64,000 nt of DNA from Flavobacteriaceae bacterium UBA7684 (GCA_002482885.1 DLGW01000005.1:190533-254532); one strand, 5' to 3'; shown: positions 25,601 through 34,460, numbered from the stretch's first letter. Numbers and translations: made by a program. Notes: generated by a model not told the origin, from the letters alone.

Positions 25601-25630
25601 CAAATATAGTGCCGTTAGGTTTTAGTACAA
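25601..25630 (-). promoter_or_regulatory. Promoter of the LamG-like gene
   Basis: Minus strand: TTG (25628-25630), 19-base spacer, TATATTTG (25601-25608), an exact flavobacterial consensus, 25 bases before the start codon. Confidence 0.72.
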
Positions 25631-25714
25631 AAAAACATGTTAAAAAAATGGTATTCAATTAAAATAGCAAGTATTTGTATACTTTAGTCCAAATTTGTAA
25701 TTGATTTTTTTGTC

Positions 25715-26017
25715 ATGAAAAAATATATTTCCACTTCTGTAGGATTTTTGCGCTTAATCGCTTTTTTAGAAGGCGTTTCTTTTTTGATTTTATTGTTTAT
25801 TGCCATGCCTGTAAAGTATGTTTTAGGTAACGATGCTTTAGTAAAAACGGTAGGGCAGGCACACGGTTTATTATTTGTTTTACTGATTGTAATTACTTTG
25901 TTTGTGGGTTACGAAAAACAATGGAAATTAACAGGAATTACCTTTAAAGTATTGGCTTCCAGTATTATTCCATTCGGAACTTTTTATGTGGATTATAAGA
26001 TTTTAAGAAAATTGTAA
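25715..26017 (+). CDS. DUF3817 integral membrane protein
   Basis: 100 residues with three hydrophobic segments. The pattern FLRLIAFLEGVSFLILLFIA MPVKY near the start and the central GQAHGLLFVL are typical of DUF3817 membrane proteins, which have no assigned function and sometimes occur fused to transporters. It is a single-gene unit followed by repeat R3 with its terminator hairpin. Confidence 0.82.
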   Translation: MKKYISTSVGFLRLIAFLEGVSFLILLFIAMPVKYVLGNDALVKTVGQAHGLLFVLLIVITLFVGYEKQWKLTGITFKVLASSIIPFGTFYVDYKILRKL

Positions 26018-26032
26018 AAGTGTTACGAATCC

Positions 26033-26148
26033 GCGTTACCGATGGAGGCATTGTTGGAGCTCCACAAAAAAAGCACGCCTAAACGTGCTTTTTTTGTGAG
26101 CGACTGCCGACAGCGGGACCCGTTTGCCTAGGCGAATGGGAAACGCCC
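26033..26148 (-). repeat. Dispersed intergenic repeat, copy R3
   Basis: Reads GCGTTACCGATGGAGGC at the left and GGGAAACGCCC at the right, with AGCGACTGCCGACAGC in the middle. It carries an embedded hairpin and lies between the DUF3817 gene and the 3' end of trpA. Confidence 0.78.
26063..26098. terminator. Terminator hairpin inside repeat R3
   Basis: Perfect 15-bp stem CACAAAAAAAGCACG / CGTGCTTTTTTTGTG, six-base loop, with A/T-runs forming part of the stem. It can end the trp operon and the DUF3817 gene. Confidence 0.85.
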
Positions 26149-26157
26149 AAAATATGT

Positions 26158-26922
26158 TTATCCCAACACGTTTTTTACAAACTGAGGAATACCTTGCACA
26201 CCATTTTCCGTTAGATTTTTGATGAAAGCACTACCAATAATGGCGCCTTTAGCAAAGGTTGTGGCTTGATCAAAAGTGGTTTTATTATTGATTCCGAAAC
26301 CGACAATTTGTGGATTTTTTAAATTCAGGTTGTTGATGCGTTTAAAATAATCTTGTTGAATATCGCCAAAACCACTGGTAGAACCTGTTACCGCTGCGCT
26401 ACTTACCATATAAATAAAGGCATCGGATACACTATCAATAAAACGAATGCGTTCGTCTGAAGTTTGCGGAGTGATTAAAAAGATATTTGACAAATTATAC
26501 TTCTCAAAGGTACTTTTGTATTGCTCAGCATATACATCAACCGGTAAATCGGGGATGATTAATCCGTCGATTCCAATTTCGGCACACTTGGCACAAAAAG
26601 CTTCTACACCGTATTGCATCATCGGGTTAAAATAGCCCATAATCACCAGTGGAATATGAATGGTTTTACGGATGTCTTTGATTTGTTCAAACAACAATTG
26701 CGTTGTCATTCCGTTGTGTAAGGCTTGGGTAGAACTTTCTTGAATGGTAGGACCATCGGCCAAAGGATCACTAAAAGGCAATCCAATTTCAATCATTTCT
26801 ACGCCGTTATCTTGCAGACTTTGAATGATGTTTACCGTGTCGTTCAACTCTGGATAACCTGCGGTAAAGTATATAGAAAGTAATTTTTTATTTTCTTGTA
26901 ATTTTTGTTGAATGCGATTCAT
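26158..26922 (-). CDS. trpA: Tryptophan synthase alpha chain
   Basis: 254 residues, full length. It cleaves indole-3-glycerol phosphate to indole, which is channelled to TrpB. The catalytic Glu lies in EIGLPFSDPLADGPTIQ, the catalytic Asp in IDGLIIPDLP, and the phosphate site in GFGINN. Last gene of the trp operon, ten bases after trpB. Confidence 0.97.
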   Translation of the reverse strand: MNRIQQKLQENKKLLSIYFTAGYPELNDTVNIIQSLQDNGVEMIEIGLPFSDPLADGPTIQESSTQALHNGMTTQLLFEQIKDIRKTIHIPLVIMGYFNPMMQYGVEAFCAKCAEIGIDGLIIPDLPVDVYAEQYKSTFEKYNLSNIFLITPQTSDERIRFIDSVSDAFIYMVSSAAVTGSTSGFGDIQQDYFKRINNLNLKNPQIVGFGINNKTTFDQATTFAKGAIIGSAFIKNLTENGVQGIPQFVKNVLG

Positions 26923-26932
26923 GGTTACTTTT

Positions 26933-28114
26933 TTATAGATTAAAATAACTGATGTATGTGTTTAAATCTTTGTCTCCACGACCTGATAAATTGATGATTA
27001 CAATTTCTTCGGGTTTGAAATTTTTGTGGTCTAAGACCGCAAAAGCGTGTGAACTTTCAATGGCAGGGATAATGCCTTCGGTTTTAGAAATCTGTAATCC
27101 CCATTGCATGGCTTCGTCGTCGGTAATCGAAAAGAATTCACCTCGTCCGCTTCTGCATAAATGCGCGTGCATAGGGCCAATGCCTGGGTAATCTAATCCT
27201 GCTGAGATAGAGTGTGGTTCTGTGATTTGTCCGTCTGGCGATTGCATCAAGAGGGTTTTACACCCGTGAATAATGCCTTCTTTTCCTAAAACGGTTGTAG
27301 CAGCACTTTCTCCAGAATGTACTCCTTTTCCAGCAGCTTCTACCGCAATAATATTTACTTCGGGTGTGTTTAAAAAGTGATAAAAAGCACCAGCAGCATT
27401 ACTACCTCCACCTACGCAAGCAATTACGTGGTCTGGGTTTTCACGACCTTCTTTTTCTAATAGTTGACTTTTTATTTCGGCAGAAATTACACTCTGAAAA
27501 CGCGCCACCATGTCTGGATAGGGATGTGGTCCGATAGCCGATCCAATAATATAATGCGTGTCCACAGGATTGTTAATCCAATCTCTAATGGCTTCGTTAG
27601 TAGCATCTTTCAAGGTTTTTGAACCCGATTTAGCGGGACGAACTTCTGCGCCTAACATTTTCATACGGGCTACATTGGGTGCTTGTCTTTTAATGTCCAC
27701 TTCGCCCATATACACCACACATTGGATACCCATTAAAGCACAAACGGTTGCTGTGGCAACCCCATGTTGACCCGCACCTGTTTCGGCAATGATGCGATTT
27801 TTACCCAATCGTTTGGCTAATAAAATTTGTCCAATGGTATTGTTTACTTTATGTGCCCCAGTATGACACAAATCTTCTCTTTTAAAGTAGATTTTAGTGT
27901 TGTATTTTTCTGATAATCGTTTGGCAAAATACAATGGCGTAGGGCGTCCTACATAATCTTTCAGCAACTGATTGAATTCTTTTTGAAATTCAGGTTCAGC
28001 CGTTATTTTTAAATATTGTTGACGCAATTCTTCCACATTAGGGTATAACATTTCAGGAATGTAAGCCCCGCCAAATTCGCCATAATATCCTTTTTCGTTT
28101 ACGTGGTATGACAT
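26933..28114 (-). CDS. trpB: Tryptophan synthase beta chain
   Basis: 393 residues, full length. PLP enzyme joining indole and serine. The PLP lysine is in CHTGAHKVNN, the phosphate-cradling GGGSNA follows, and the C-terminal SGRGDKD is present. Between trpB and trpF is a 159-base gap made up largely of repeat sequence, which is unusual inside an operon. Confidence 0.97.
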   Translation of the reverse strand: MSYHVNEKGYYGEFGGAYIPEMLYPNVEELRQQYLKITAEPEFQKEFNQLLKDYVGRPTPLYFAKRLSEKYNTKIYFKREDLCHTGAHKVNNTIGQILLAKRLGKNRIIAETGAGQHGVATATVCALMGIQCVVYMGEVDIKRQAPNVARMKMLGAEVRPAKSGSKTLKDATNEAIRDWINNPVDTHYIIGSAIGPHPYPDMVARFQSVISAEIKSQLLEKEGRENPDHVIACVGGGSNAAGAFYHFLNTPEVNIIAVEAAGKGVHSGESAATTVLGKEGIIHGCKTLLMQSPDGQITEPHSISAGLDYPGIGPMHAHLCRSGRGEFFSITDDEAMQWGLQISKTEGIIPAIESSHAFAVLDHKNFKPEEIVIINLSGRGDKDLNTYISYFNL

Positions 28115-28195
28115 AGTTTATAGTTTAATTGTCGCTTTCGGCAATCAGCTATGAGCCGTCGGCTTTTTTTATTTATAATAGTGTTTTATTAGTTT

Positions 28196-28235
28196 GCTGA
28201 CAGCCCAAGGCAATCATAAATTGCGCAAGCAATTT
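28196..28235. repeat. 40-base direct repeat, copy 1, between trpF and trpB
   Basis: GCTGACAGCCCAAGGCAATC plus 20 further bases, matching 37 of 40 positions of the copy at 28279-28318. Shorter relatives (AGCTTTGGGC, GCTCACAGCT, GCTGATAGC) occur in the trpC/insert and trpD/trpC gaps. Confidence 0.85.
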
Positions 28236-28273
28236 TATTTTCATTATTTTCATATTTATAATTTGCTGATAGC

Positions 28274-28936
28274 TCAAAGCTGACAGCCCAAAGCAATCAT
28301 AAATCGCGAAAGCAATTTATGATTCTTAACTCCCGGTTCGGTTTCAAATTTACTATTTATATCTATGGCATAAATGGGTAAATCAGTTTTTAATATTTGT
28401 TTGACGGCATCAACCTCGTCTATTCCAATCCCACCACTTAAAAAAAATGGGGTAGTGGAAGGGTAGTTTTTTAATACATTCCAATCAAAGGTGTATCCGT
28501 TGCCTCCGGGTAATTTCCCTTTGGTGTCGAATAAAAAATAATCTACTTTATTTTCGAAAGGTTGTAAAAGGTTAAAGTCAAAATCGTCTTGTACAGAAAA
28601 TACTTTAATTACTTCTACGTTTTGTTGTAAGGCTTGGCACAATTCAGGGGTTTCTTCTCCGTGTAATTGTATAGCTTGTAAATCGTGTGTTTTAATTTTT
28701 TCTTTAATTTCAGATAAAGAAGCGTTTACAAAAACACCTGTTTTTTTGATGGATTTAGGTAATTCAGGAATCTCTCCATTAAAAAACCTCGCCGATTTTT
28801 CGTAAAAAATAAATCCCATATAATCTGGCAATAACCCCGCCACCTCAAGTATGTTTTGAGGGTGTTTCATACCGCAGATTTTGAGAGCTGTCGGGTTTTG
28901 GGTTTTGGGTTTTAGGTTTTGGGGATTGAGATTCAT
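28274..28936 (-). CDS. trpF: Phosphoribosylanthranilate isomerase
   Basis: 220 residues. The conserved catalytic Cys is in LKICGMK, the catalytic Asp in FDTKGKLPGGNG, and the phosphate loop is FLSGGIG. Both ends are unusual. The first ~20 residues (MNLNPQNLKPKTQNPTA) precede the normal start of the family and come from a TTTTGGG-type repeat; the last residues (IALGCQL) are encoded by the 40-base intergenic repeat. No ATG lies closer to the LKICG motif, so the extended start at 28936 is taken as real. Confidence 0.93.
   Translation of the reverse strand: MNLNPQNLKPKTQNPTALKICGMKHPQNILEVAGLLPDYMGFIFYEKSARFFNGEIPELPKSIKKTGVFVNASLSEIKEKIKTHDLQAIQLHGEETPELCQALQQNVEVIKVFSVQDDFDFNLLQPFENKVDYFLFDTKGKLPGGNGYTFDWNVLKNYPSTTPFFLSGGIGIDEVDAVKQILKTDLPIYAIDINSKFETEPGVKNHKLLSRFMIALGCQL
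28279..28318. repeat. 40-base direct repeat, copy 2, overlapping the trpF 3' end
   Basis: Same unit as 28196-28235 with three differences; it encodes the last residues of TrpF on the minus strand. Confidence 0.85.
28884..28918. repeat. 35-base direct repeat, copy 1 (5' end of trpF)
   Basis: Contains GGTTTTGGGTTTTGGGTTTT and differs from the copy at 30456-30490 at three positions. On the minus strand it encodes NLKPKTQNPTAL of TrpF. Confidence 0.9.
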
Positions 28937-28951
28937 GAAATTGCTTTTTTT

Positions 28952-30505
28952 TTATTCAAATTTTCTGATGTAAAATGTCTTTTCTTTTGGATGGTAGTAA
29001 GAGAATATTAGCTTGTTTTCAGAAGAAATTACATCTGATAATTCAATATCATCATCTTTCATTTGTTTATTAAAATCTTTTAATTTTTCATTTTTATCTT
29101 TAGTTGACACATCTTTTATATTTTCTAATGATTCTTTTGAGATGCTGCTATGCATCATTTCGGTAACTGCTTTTGAGCTCTGGCTTCCAAGGGTGTGAAA
29201 TCCAGGTGTAGGCATTACAATGGTTCCTCCGCCTGCCATTCCAACTGCCATTGTACCCCCGCCCATTACCATGCCTCCACCTCCGCCTCTTTTTGGAGCT
29301 GAATATCCTCCAATATGCATTCTAAGGTAATTGTTTAAATTATTAACAGATAAACCGATATCATCGGTTTTTATAATTTTTCTAAATTTTTTGGAGCAGT
29401 TTTTTTCATTTTTCATTTTTTTGTCCAAAAGATTAATGCTGATATTTGACTCTAAAGAAATATTTTTAAGCGGTACATTATGTTCATTACAAGTCGAGTT
29501 TCTATTTATAGTAAGTTTTTTAACATAATTATTTGTCAAAAGATCATAAATATAAATTATCATATTTTTTTTATTTCCTTTGATTTGATATAATTTATTG
29601 TCTCTGTAAAATGAATTTGAACGCAGTATTAATTCGTTTTCTTCCTTAGAATTATTACTTGAAATTTTTCTGTATTTTTTTTCATAGGTGTCTAAATTAG
29701 TCTCAAATACTCTAGTGCAATCGCTGTAATTATCAATCGTTAGGAATAATTTATTTTTTTCAACATATAATTTTAAAACACTACTTAATTTATCAAAAGA
29801 AATATTGTCGGTTTCAGTAATTTTTTTGCAAACTAAATCTTTTACATAAACATATAAATTAACCTTAAATCCATTCATGGTAAATTCAACATCATTAAAA
29901 TCAATATCGATTGTTGAAATATTATTCTTATTGTCAATTTTATGAAGTTTAAGTATTGATGTTTTTTTTACGCTAGTCAGAATATAAAAGTGATTATTGT
30001 AAGAAAATGATTCTAAATATATTTGTTCGTCCAGCTTAAGATTTAATTCAGTTAAAAATCTATTACTACTTTTGTAATCAAGTAATAAACTCTGAAATTT
30101 TGATTTATTTTTATTAGTAAAATAAAGAACGTCCACAGAGTCTTTAGAAATTCCTCCTAGTAATTCTTTGAGTAGTTTTGAATCTTGAATATATTTTATG
30201 GATAAAGTAGGTTTAACATCTTTACTTAAAATGAATCCAAGTATTTCTCTTTTATCTATAAAATAGAGATTAAAATTTTCTGTTGTTTTTTGAGCATAAA
30301 TAGATTTAAACTCTTTGTTTAAATTTTTTTCTTCGGGATATAATTTTTTAATGATGGAGTTTTCGTAATTATCATTAAATGTCTCTTTATAAAGTATATC
30401 CTGTGCATAAATACTTATTGAAATGCAATAAATAATAATGGATAGGTAGGTTTTTAGGGCTATCTGGTTTTGGGTTTTGGGTTTTAGGTTATTATTTTCT
30501 AACAT
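28952..30505 (-). CDS. Exported protein of unknown function inserted in the trp operon
   Basis: 517 residues, not recognised. After a repeat-derived N-terminus (MLENNNLKPKTQNQIALK) comes a signal-peptide-like stretch (YLSIIIYCISISIYAQ), so it is probably exported. The bulk is Lys/Asn/Ser/Ile-rich and could form beta-strand repeats. Residues ~399-430 are an abrupt Gly/Met-rich low-complexity stretch (KRGGGGGMVMGGGT). It has nothing to do with tryptophan synthesis by sequence. It is AT-rich, lies between trpC and trpF in the same direction, and is flanked by 35-base direct repeats, which suggests late insertion into the operon. Confidence 0.7.
   Translation of the reverse strand: MLENNNLKPKTQNQIALKTYLSIIIYCISISIYAQDILYKETFNDNYENSIIKKLYPEEKNLNKEFKSIYAQKTTENFNLYFIDKREILGFILSKDVKPTLSIKYIQDSKLLKELLGGISKDSVDVLYFTNKNKSKFQSLLLDYKSSNRFLTELNLKLDEQIYLESFSYNNHFYILTSVKKTSILKLHKIDNKNNISTIDIDFNDVEFTMNGFKVNLYVYVKDLVCKKITETDNISFDKLSSVLKLYVEKNKLFLTIDNYSDCTRVFETNLDTYEKKYRKISSNNSKEENELILRSNSFYRDNKLYQIKGNKKNMIIYIYDLLTNNYVKKLTINRNSTCNEHNVPLKNISLESNISINLLDKKMKNEKNCSKKFRKIIKTDDIGLSVNNLNNYLRMHIGGYSAPKRGGGGGMVMGGGTMAVGMAGGGTIVMPTPGFHTLGSQSSKAVTEMMHSSISKESLENIKDVSTKDKNEKLKDFNKQMKDDDIELSDVISSENKLIFSYYHPKEKTFYIRKFE
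30456..30490. repeat. 35-base direct repeat, copy 2 (5' end of the inserted gene)
   Basis: Same unit as 28884-28918 (32 of 35 identical); on the minus strand it encodes NLKPKTQNQIAL in the same reading frame as in TrpF. Confidence 0.9.
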
Positions 30506-30540
30506 AGATTTAATTGTTTAATGCTGATTGCTCACAGCTG

Positions 30541-31323
30541 TTAGCCCAAAGCTTTTATGAATTTTCCACAACTTTCTCCCGCATTTTCCGTTCTCATAAA
30601 ATTCTCACCAATTAAAAAGCCTTTGTAACCGTAGGGTTGTAATTCTTTAATGGCTTCTGTTGAGCTGATGCCGCTTTCGGAAACTTTAATGAATTCGTTA
30701 GGGATGTGGTCGGCCAATTGTTTGCTAAAATCCAAACTGACTTCAAAAGTTTTTAGGTTTCGGTTGTTCACGCCAATAAGGTCTAAACTCGGCATGATGG
30801 ATTTTTGTAATTCTTCTAAATCGTGCACTTCCAACAAAACTTCTAATCCTAAACTTTGAGCGAATTCTGATAATTGCTTGATTTCGTCTCTTGTTAAAAT
30901 CGCCGCAATTAATAAAATGAAATCGGCTCCGTAAGCTTTGGCTTCAATGATTTGATATTCATGAATCACAAATTCTTTACGCAATAAAGGCGTTTTTACA
31001 GAAGCTCTTGCCAATAATAAATCGTCTAACGAACCGCCAAAATATTTACCATCGGTTAAAACAGAAATACCCACAGCACCTGCTTTTTCATAACCAGAAA
31101 CTACTTCTTCAACCGTAAAACCATAATTGATTTCTGATTTAGAAGGCGAACGGCGTTTGTGTTCGGCAATAATTCCGAAACTATTAGCGTTCATATTGGC
31201 TACTACAGAATAAGGTTCGCGATCAAACAAAACGGATTTTTCCAATTGTGAAACAGGAATAATCGAGGATATTAATTCTACTTCTCTGCGTTTGTCAAAA
31301 ACTATTTTATCTAGGATGTTCAT
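30541..31323 (-). CDS. trpC: Indole-3-glycerol phosphate synthase
   Basis: 260 residues. Closes the indole ring of CdRP. Conserved EHKRRSPSK substrate loop, the catalytic Lys in LLRKEFVIHEYQI, IGVNNRNLKTFEV, and the phosphate site SESGIS and GENFM. It is a stand-alone TrpC, not fused to TrpF. The last codons (IKALG) are again encoded by the intergenic AGCTTTGGGC-type repeat. Confidence 0.97.
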   Translation of the reverse strand: MNILDKIVFDKRREVELISSIIPVSQLEKSVLFDREPYSVVANMNANSFGIIAEHKRRSPSKSEINYGFTVEEVVSGYEKAGAVGISVLTDGKYFGGSLDDLLLARASVKTPLLRKEFVIHEYQIIEAKAYGADFILLIAAILTRDEIKQLSEFAQSLGLEVLLEVHDLEELQKSIMPSLDLIGVNNRNLKTFEVSLDFSKQLADHIPNEFIKVSESGISSTEAIKELQPYGYKGFLIGENFMRTENAGESCGKFIKALG

Positions 31324-31392
31324 TGTTTATGGCTTTGAGCCGTCAGCTTTGGGCTTTGGGCATTTTTTAATTATTGTTTTTTAGCTGTTTGC

Positions 31393-32391
31393 TCACAGCT
31401 CATTGCTGATAGCCTGCAAAGTTTTCAGCTTTGCCAAAGCCTTCCCACTTTTCAAACTTTCTTTAGCCAATTCAAAAGCATCCGAAGGTTCAATTTGTTT
31501 TACCGTGGCAATCGCCATGGCGGCGTTAGCGCATACTACGTTGTTTTGTGCCTCTGTTCCGTGACCAGAAATTACATTCATAAATATTTTTGAAGAAGAT
31601 TCTATGGAGTTTCCGCCTGCAATTTCTTCTTGTTTTAACTTACGAACGCCAAAATATTCGGGGGTTATCATGGTTTCGGTTTTGTTGGAAATTACTTTGG
31701 TTTCGCAGGTTAACGAAATTTCATCATATCCATCTAAAGCGTGTAAAATGGTGAAATTTTTATCGGTGTTCTGATATAAATAACCATACATACGAGCCAA
31801 CTCTAAATTAAAAACGCCTACCATTTGATTCTTTGGGAATGATGGATTTACCATAGGACCCAACATATTAAAAAAGGTTTTTACCCCTAATTCTCTACGG
31901 ATGGGCGCTACATTTTTCATAGCTGGATGGAATAGGGGGGCGTGCAAAACGCAAATTCCTGCCTTGTCCATACACGTTTGTAAAAAGGCTTCATCATTAC
32001 TGAATTTAATACCCAAACTTTCTAACACATTACTCGATCCGCAAGAAGATGAAACACCATAATTACCATGTTTGGCCACATGAATACCCGCACCTGCGGT
32101 AACAAAAGAAGCTAAAGTAGAAATGTTAAAAGTGTCTTTTCCGTCGCCACCTGTACCGCATAAATCTACCGCATTGTATCCTTTTAAATCTACAGGAATA
32201 CACAATTCTAGTAATGCATCACGGAAACCTTCAAGCTCTTTTACGGTAATGCTTCGCATCATAAAAACGGTTAAAAAAGCCGCAATTTGATTTTGATTAT
32301 ATGCTCCGTTAGATATGTTGTACAATACACTTTTTGCCTCGTCTTTTGAAAGCGTTTCGTGATTTATTAATCGGTTTAGTATTTGTTTCAT
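31393..32391 (-). CDS. trpD: Anthranilate phosphoribosyltransferase
   Basis: 332 residues. Transfers phosphoribose from PRPP to anthranilate. The PRPP-binding LCGTGGDGKDTFNIST, HGNYGVSSSCGSSNVLE and HPAMKNVAPIRRELGVKT blocks are all present. Separate from trpG. A 99-base gap to trpG carries an AAAGTC-rich repeat with an 11-bp inverted repeat. Confidence 0.96.
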   Translation of the reverse strand: MKQILNRLINHETLSKDEAKSVLYNISNGAYNQNQIAAFLTVFMMRSITVKELEGFRDALLELCIPVDLKGYNAVDLCGTGGDGKDTFNISTLASFVTAGAGIHVAKHGNYGVSSSCGSSNVLESLGIKFSNDEAFLQTCMDKAGICVLHAPLFHPAMKNVAPIRRELGVKTFFNMLGPMVNPSFPKNQMVGVFNLELARMYGYLYQNTDKNFTILHALDGYDEISLTCETKVISNKTETMITPEYFGVRKLKQEEIAGGNSIESSSKIFMNVISGHGTEAQNNVVCANAAMAIATVKQIEPSDAFELAKESLKSGKALAKLKTLQAISNEL

Positions 32392-32400
32392 TTTAATTTA

Positions 32401-32476
32401 GTCTTAAAGTCTAAAGTTTTAAAGTCATAAAGTCAGTTAATATTATGTTTGTCTTTTAGCCATTCGACTTTAAGAC
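32401..32476. repeat. AAAGTC-rich repeat with inverted ends between trpG and trpD
   Basis: GTCTTAAAGTC (32401-32411) and GACTTTAAGAC (32466-32476) are perfect inverted copies, with further AAAGTC units between and after. It could fold into a hairpin in the trp mRNA; there is no T-run. Confidence 0.65.
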
Positions 32477-32490
32477 GTTTGACTTTCGAC

Positions 32491-33057
32491 TTAACTATTC
32501 ACCCAATTCTCTAAAATCTTTTTTCCGTCTGGGGTTAAAACCGATTCGGGGTGGTATTGTACACCACGTACATCGTAGGTTCTGTGTCGCAAAGACATCA
32601 CTTGTCCGTTTTCGTCAAACGAAGTAGCTTCCAATTCATCAGGTAAATTAGCATCTACTACCCAAGAGTGGTATCTGCCTACTTCAATTTCTTTGTCTAA
32701 ACCTTTAAACAAGTTTTCGTCATCAACAGTAATTTTTACTTTTGTAGCAACGCCGTGATATACTTTGTCTAAATTGATAAGTGTACCGCCAAATACTTCT
32801 CCAATGGCTTGTTGTCCTAAGCAAACGCCTAAGATACTTTTAGTAGGGGCGTATTTTTTAATGATAGGTTTTAATAAACCTGCTTCATCAGGAATACCTG
32901 GGCCTGGCGATAACACAATTTTATCGAAAGCTTCAACTTCTTCAATTTCTAATTGGTCGTTGCGTTTTACGGTTACTTCGCAATTCATTTCTTCTAGGTA
33001 ATGAACTAGGTTGTATGTAAAACTATCGTAGTTGTCTATGACTAATATTTTTTTCAT
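32491..33057 (-). CDS. trpG: Anthranilate synthase component II (glutamine amidotransferase)
   Basis: 188 residues, class I glutaminase. The oxyanion SPGPGIPDEAG, the nucleophilic Cys in GVCLGQQAIGE, and the catalytic His in GVQYHPESVLT are all present. It supplies ammonia to TrpE. In many bacteria the same subunit serves p-aminobenzoate synthesis; nothing here shows whether it does so. Two bases after trpE. Confidence 0.96.
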   Translation of the reverse strand: MKKILVIDNYDSFTYNLVHYLEEMNCEVTVKRNDQLEIEEVEAFDKIVLSPGPGIPDEAGLLKPIIKKYAPTKSILGVCLGQQAIGEVFGGTLINLDKVYHGVATKVKITVDDENLFKGLDKEIEVGRYHSWVVDANLPDELEATSFDENGQVMSLRHRTYDVRGVQYHPESVLTPDGKKILENWVNS

Positions 33058-33059
33058 GA

Positions 33060-34460
33060 TTATATGGTTTCTGCCATTTCAAGTGCTTTATTCAAAGCGC
33101 TCAATTTATTATATACTTCTTGGGTTTCGTTTTCTATGTTGGATTCGGATACAATTCCAGCTCCGGCTTGAAAATGCAACTGATGGTTTTTGCTTAAAAA
33201 AGTACGAATCATAATGGCATGGTTAAAATTGCCTTTAAAGTCCATAAAACCTATCGCTCCGCCGTAAAATCCTCGGCTGGTAGTTTCGTATTTTTCGATT
33301 AATTGCAATGCGTTGTGTTTAGGCGCTCCGCTTAAAGTTCCTGCAGGGAAAGTGTCGGCAACCACCTGCATGGTAATCGCTTTGTCGTGTAAAATCCCGG
33401 TAACTTTTGACACTAAGTGAATCACATGTGAAAAGAATTGAACCTCACGGTACTTTTCCACTTTTACGCCATGACCGTTTCTGCTTAAGTCATTTCGAGC
33501 CAAATCCACTAACATCACGTGTTCTGCAATTTCTTTAGGATCTTCGGATAGTACTTTGGCTAATTGAGCATCTTTTTCATCATCACCAGTGCGTCTGAAA
33601 GTTCCAGCAATCGGATGAATTTCCGCTTTGCGATTTTTAACGATTAATTGAGCTTCAGGCGAAGAACCTAAAATCTTAAAATTACCATAATCAAAAAAGA
33701 AAAGGTAAGGTGAAGGATTGATGCTTCTTAAAGCACGGTATAAATTGAACTCGTCACCTTTAAATTCTTGAGTAAATTTTCTGGACAAAACCAACTGAAA
33801 AACATCTCCTCGGTAACAATGTTTTTTAGCAACTGTTACCAATTCTCTGAATTGGTCATCGGTTAAATTAGAACTCAATTCGCCGTTTCTTGAGAAAGAG
33901 TAGGTAGCGAAATTTTTATTTTCTATAATCTGAATTAAATCATTCAAATTATTTTCTTCATTGATGTTGTGGCAAAAAATAAATGCTTCATCTTTAAAAT
34001 GGTCAATAGCAATTACGTTTTGATAAACGGCGTAATGAATATCTGGGATGGCGCATTCTGGATTTTTTTGAGCAATAGATACTTGTTCAAAGTACTTTAC
34101 CGAATCGTAAGCGGTGTACCCAAAAATTCCTCCGGTGATGAATTTAAAGTTTTCTGTTACATCTGATTCAAATGAAGTTGCAAAATTGTGTAATAATTGC
34201 GGAACGTTACTTTCTCTTGTTACAGCGAATGTTTGTTCGTTTTCGTTTGGAAATTTTTGCGTTAAAATATCATTCTCAATTTTAAAGTAAGCTATTGGAT
34301 TGCAACAGATATAGGAATAGCTGTTGTCGTTAGCGTGATAGTCACTACTTTCTAACAGTAAACTATTTGGAAATTTATCGCGAATTTTTAAATAGATGCT
34401 AACAGGAGTAATCGTGTCTGCAAGAATTTTTTTGTACGAGGTATGTAATTTATATTTCAT
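33060..34460 (-). CDS. trpE: Anthranilate synthase component I
   Basis: About 466 residues from the ATG at 34460 (MKYKLHTSYKKILAD). An ATG 39 bases upstream would start immediately after the attenuator and adds a non-conserved segment. The chorismate-binding domain shows GDVFQLVLSRKF, PSPYLFFFDYG, HPIAGTFRRTGDDEKDAQ, LVDLARNDLSRN and AGAGIVSES. First structural gene of the operon, 36 bases after the attenuator terminator. Confidence 0.96.
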   Translation of the reverse strand: MKYKLHTSYKKILADTITPVSIYLKIRDKFPNSLLLESSDYHANDNSYSYICCNPIAYFKIENDILTQKFPNENEQTFAVTRESNVPQLLHNFATSFESDVTENFKFITGGIFGYTAYDSVKYFEQVSIAQKNPECAIPDIHYAVYQNVIAIDHFKDEAFIFCHNINEENNLNDLIQIIENKNFATYSFSRNGELSSNLTDDQFRELVTVAKKHCYRGDVFQLVLSRKFTQEFKGDEFNLYRALRSINPSPYLFFFDYGNFKILGSSPEAQLIVKNRKAEIHPIAGTFRRTGDDEKDAQLAKVLSEDPKEIAEHVMLVDLARNDLSRNGHGVKVEKYREVQFFSHVIHLVSKVTGILHDKAITMQVVADTFPAGTLSGAPKHNALQLIEKYETTSRGFYGGAIGFMDFKGNFNHAIMIRTFLSKNHQLHFQAGAGIVSESNIENETQEVYNKLSALNKALEMAETI

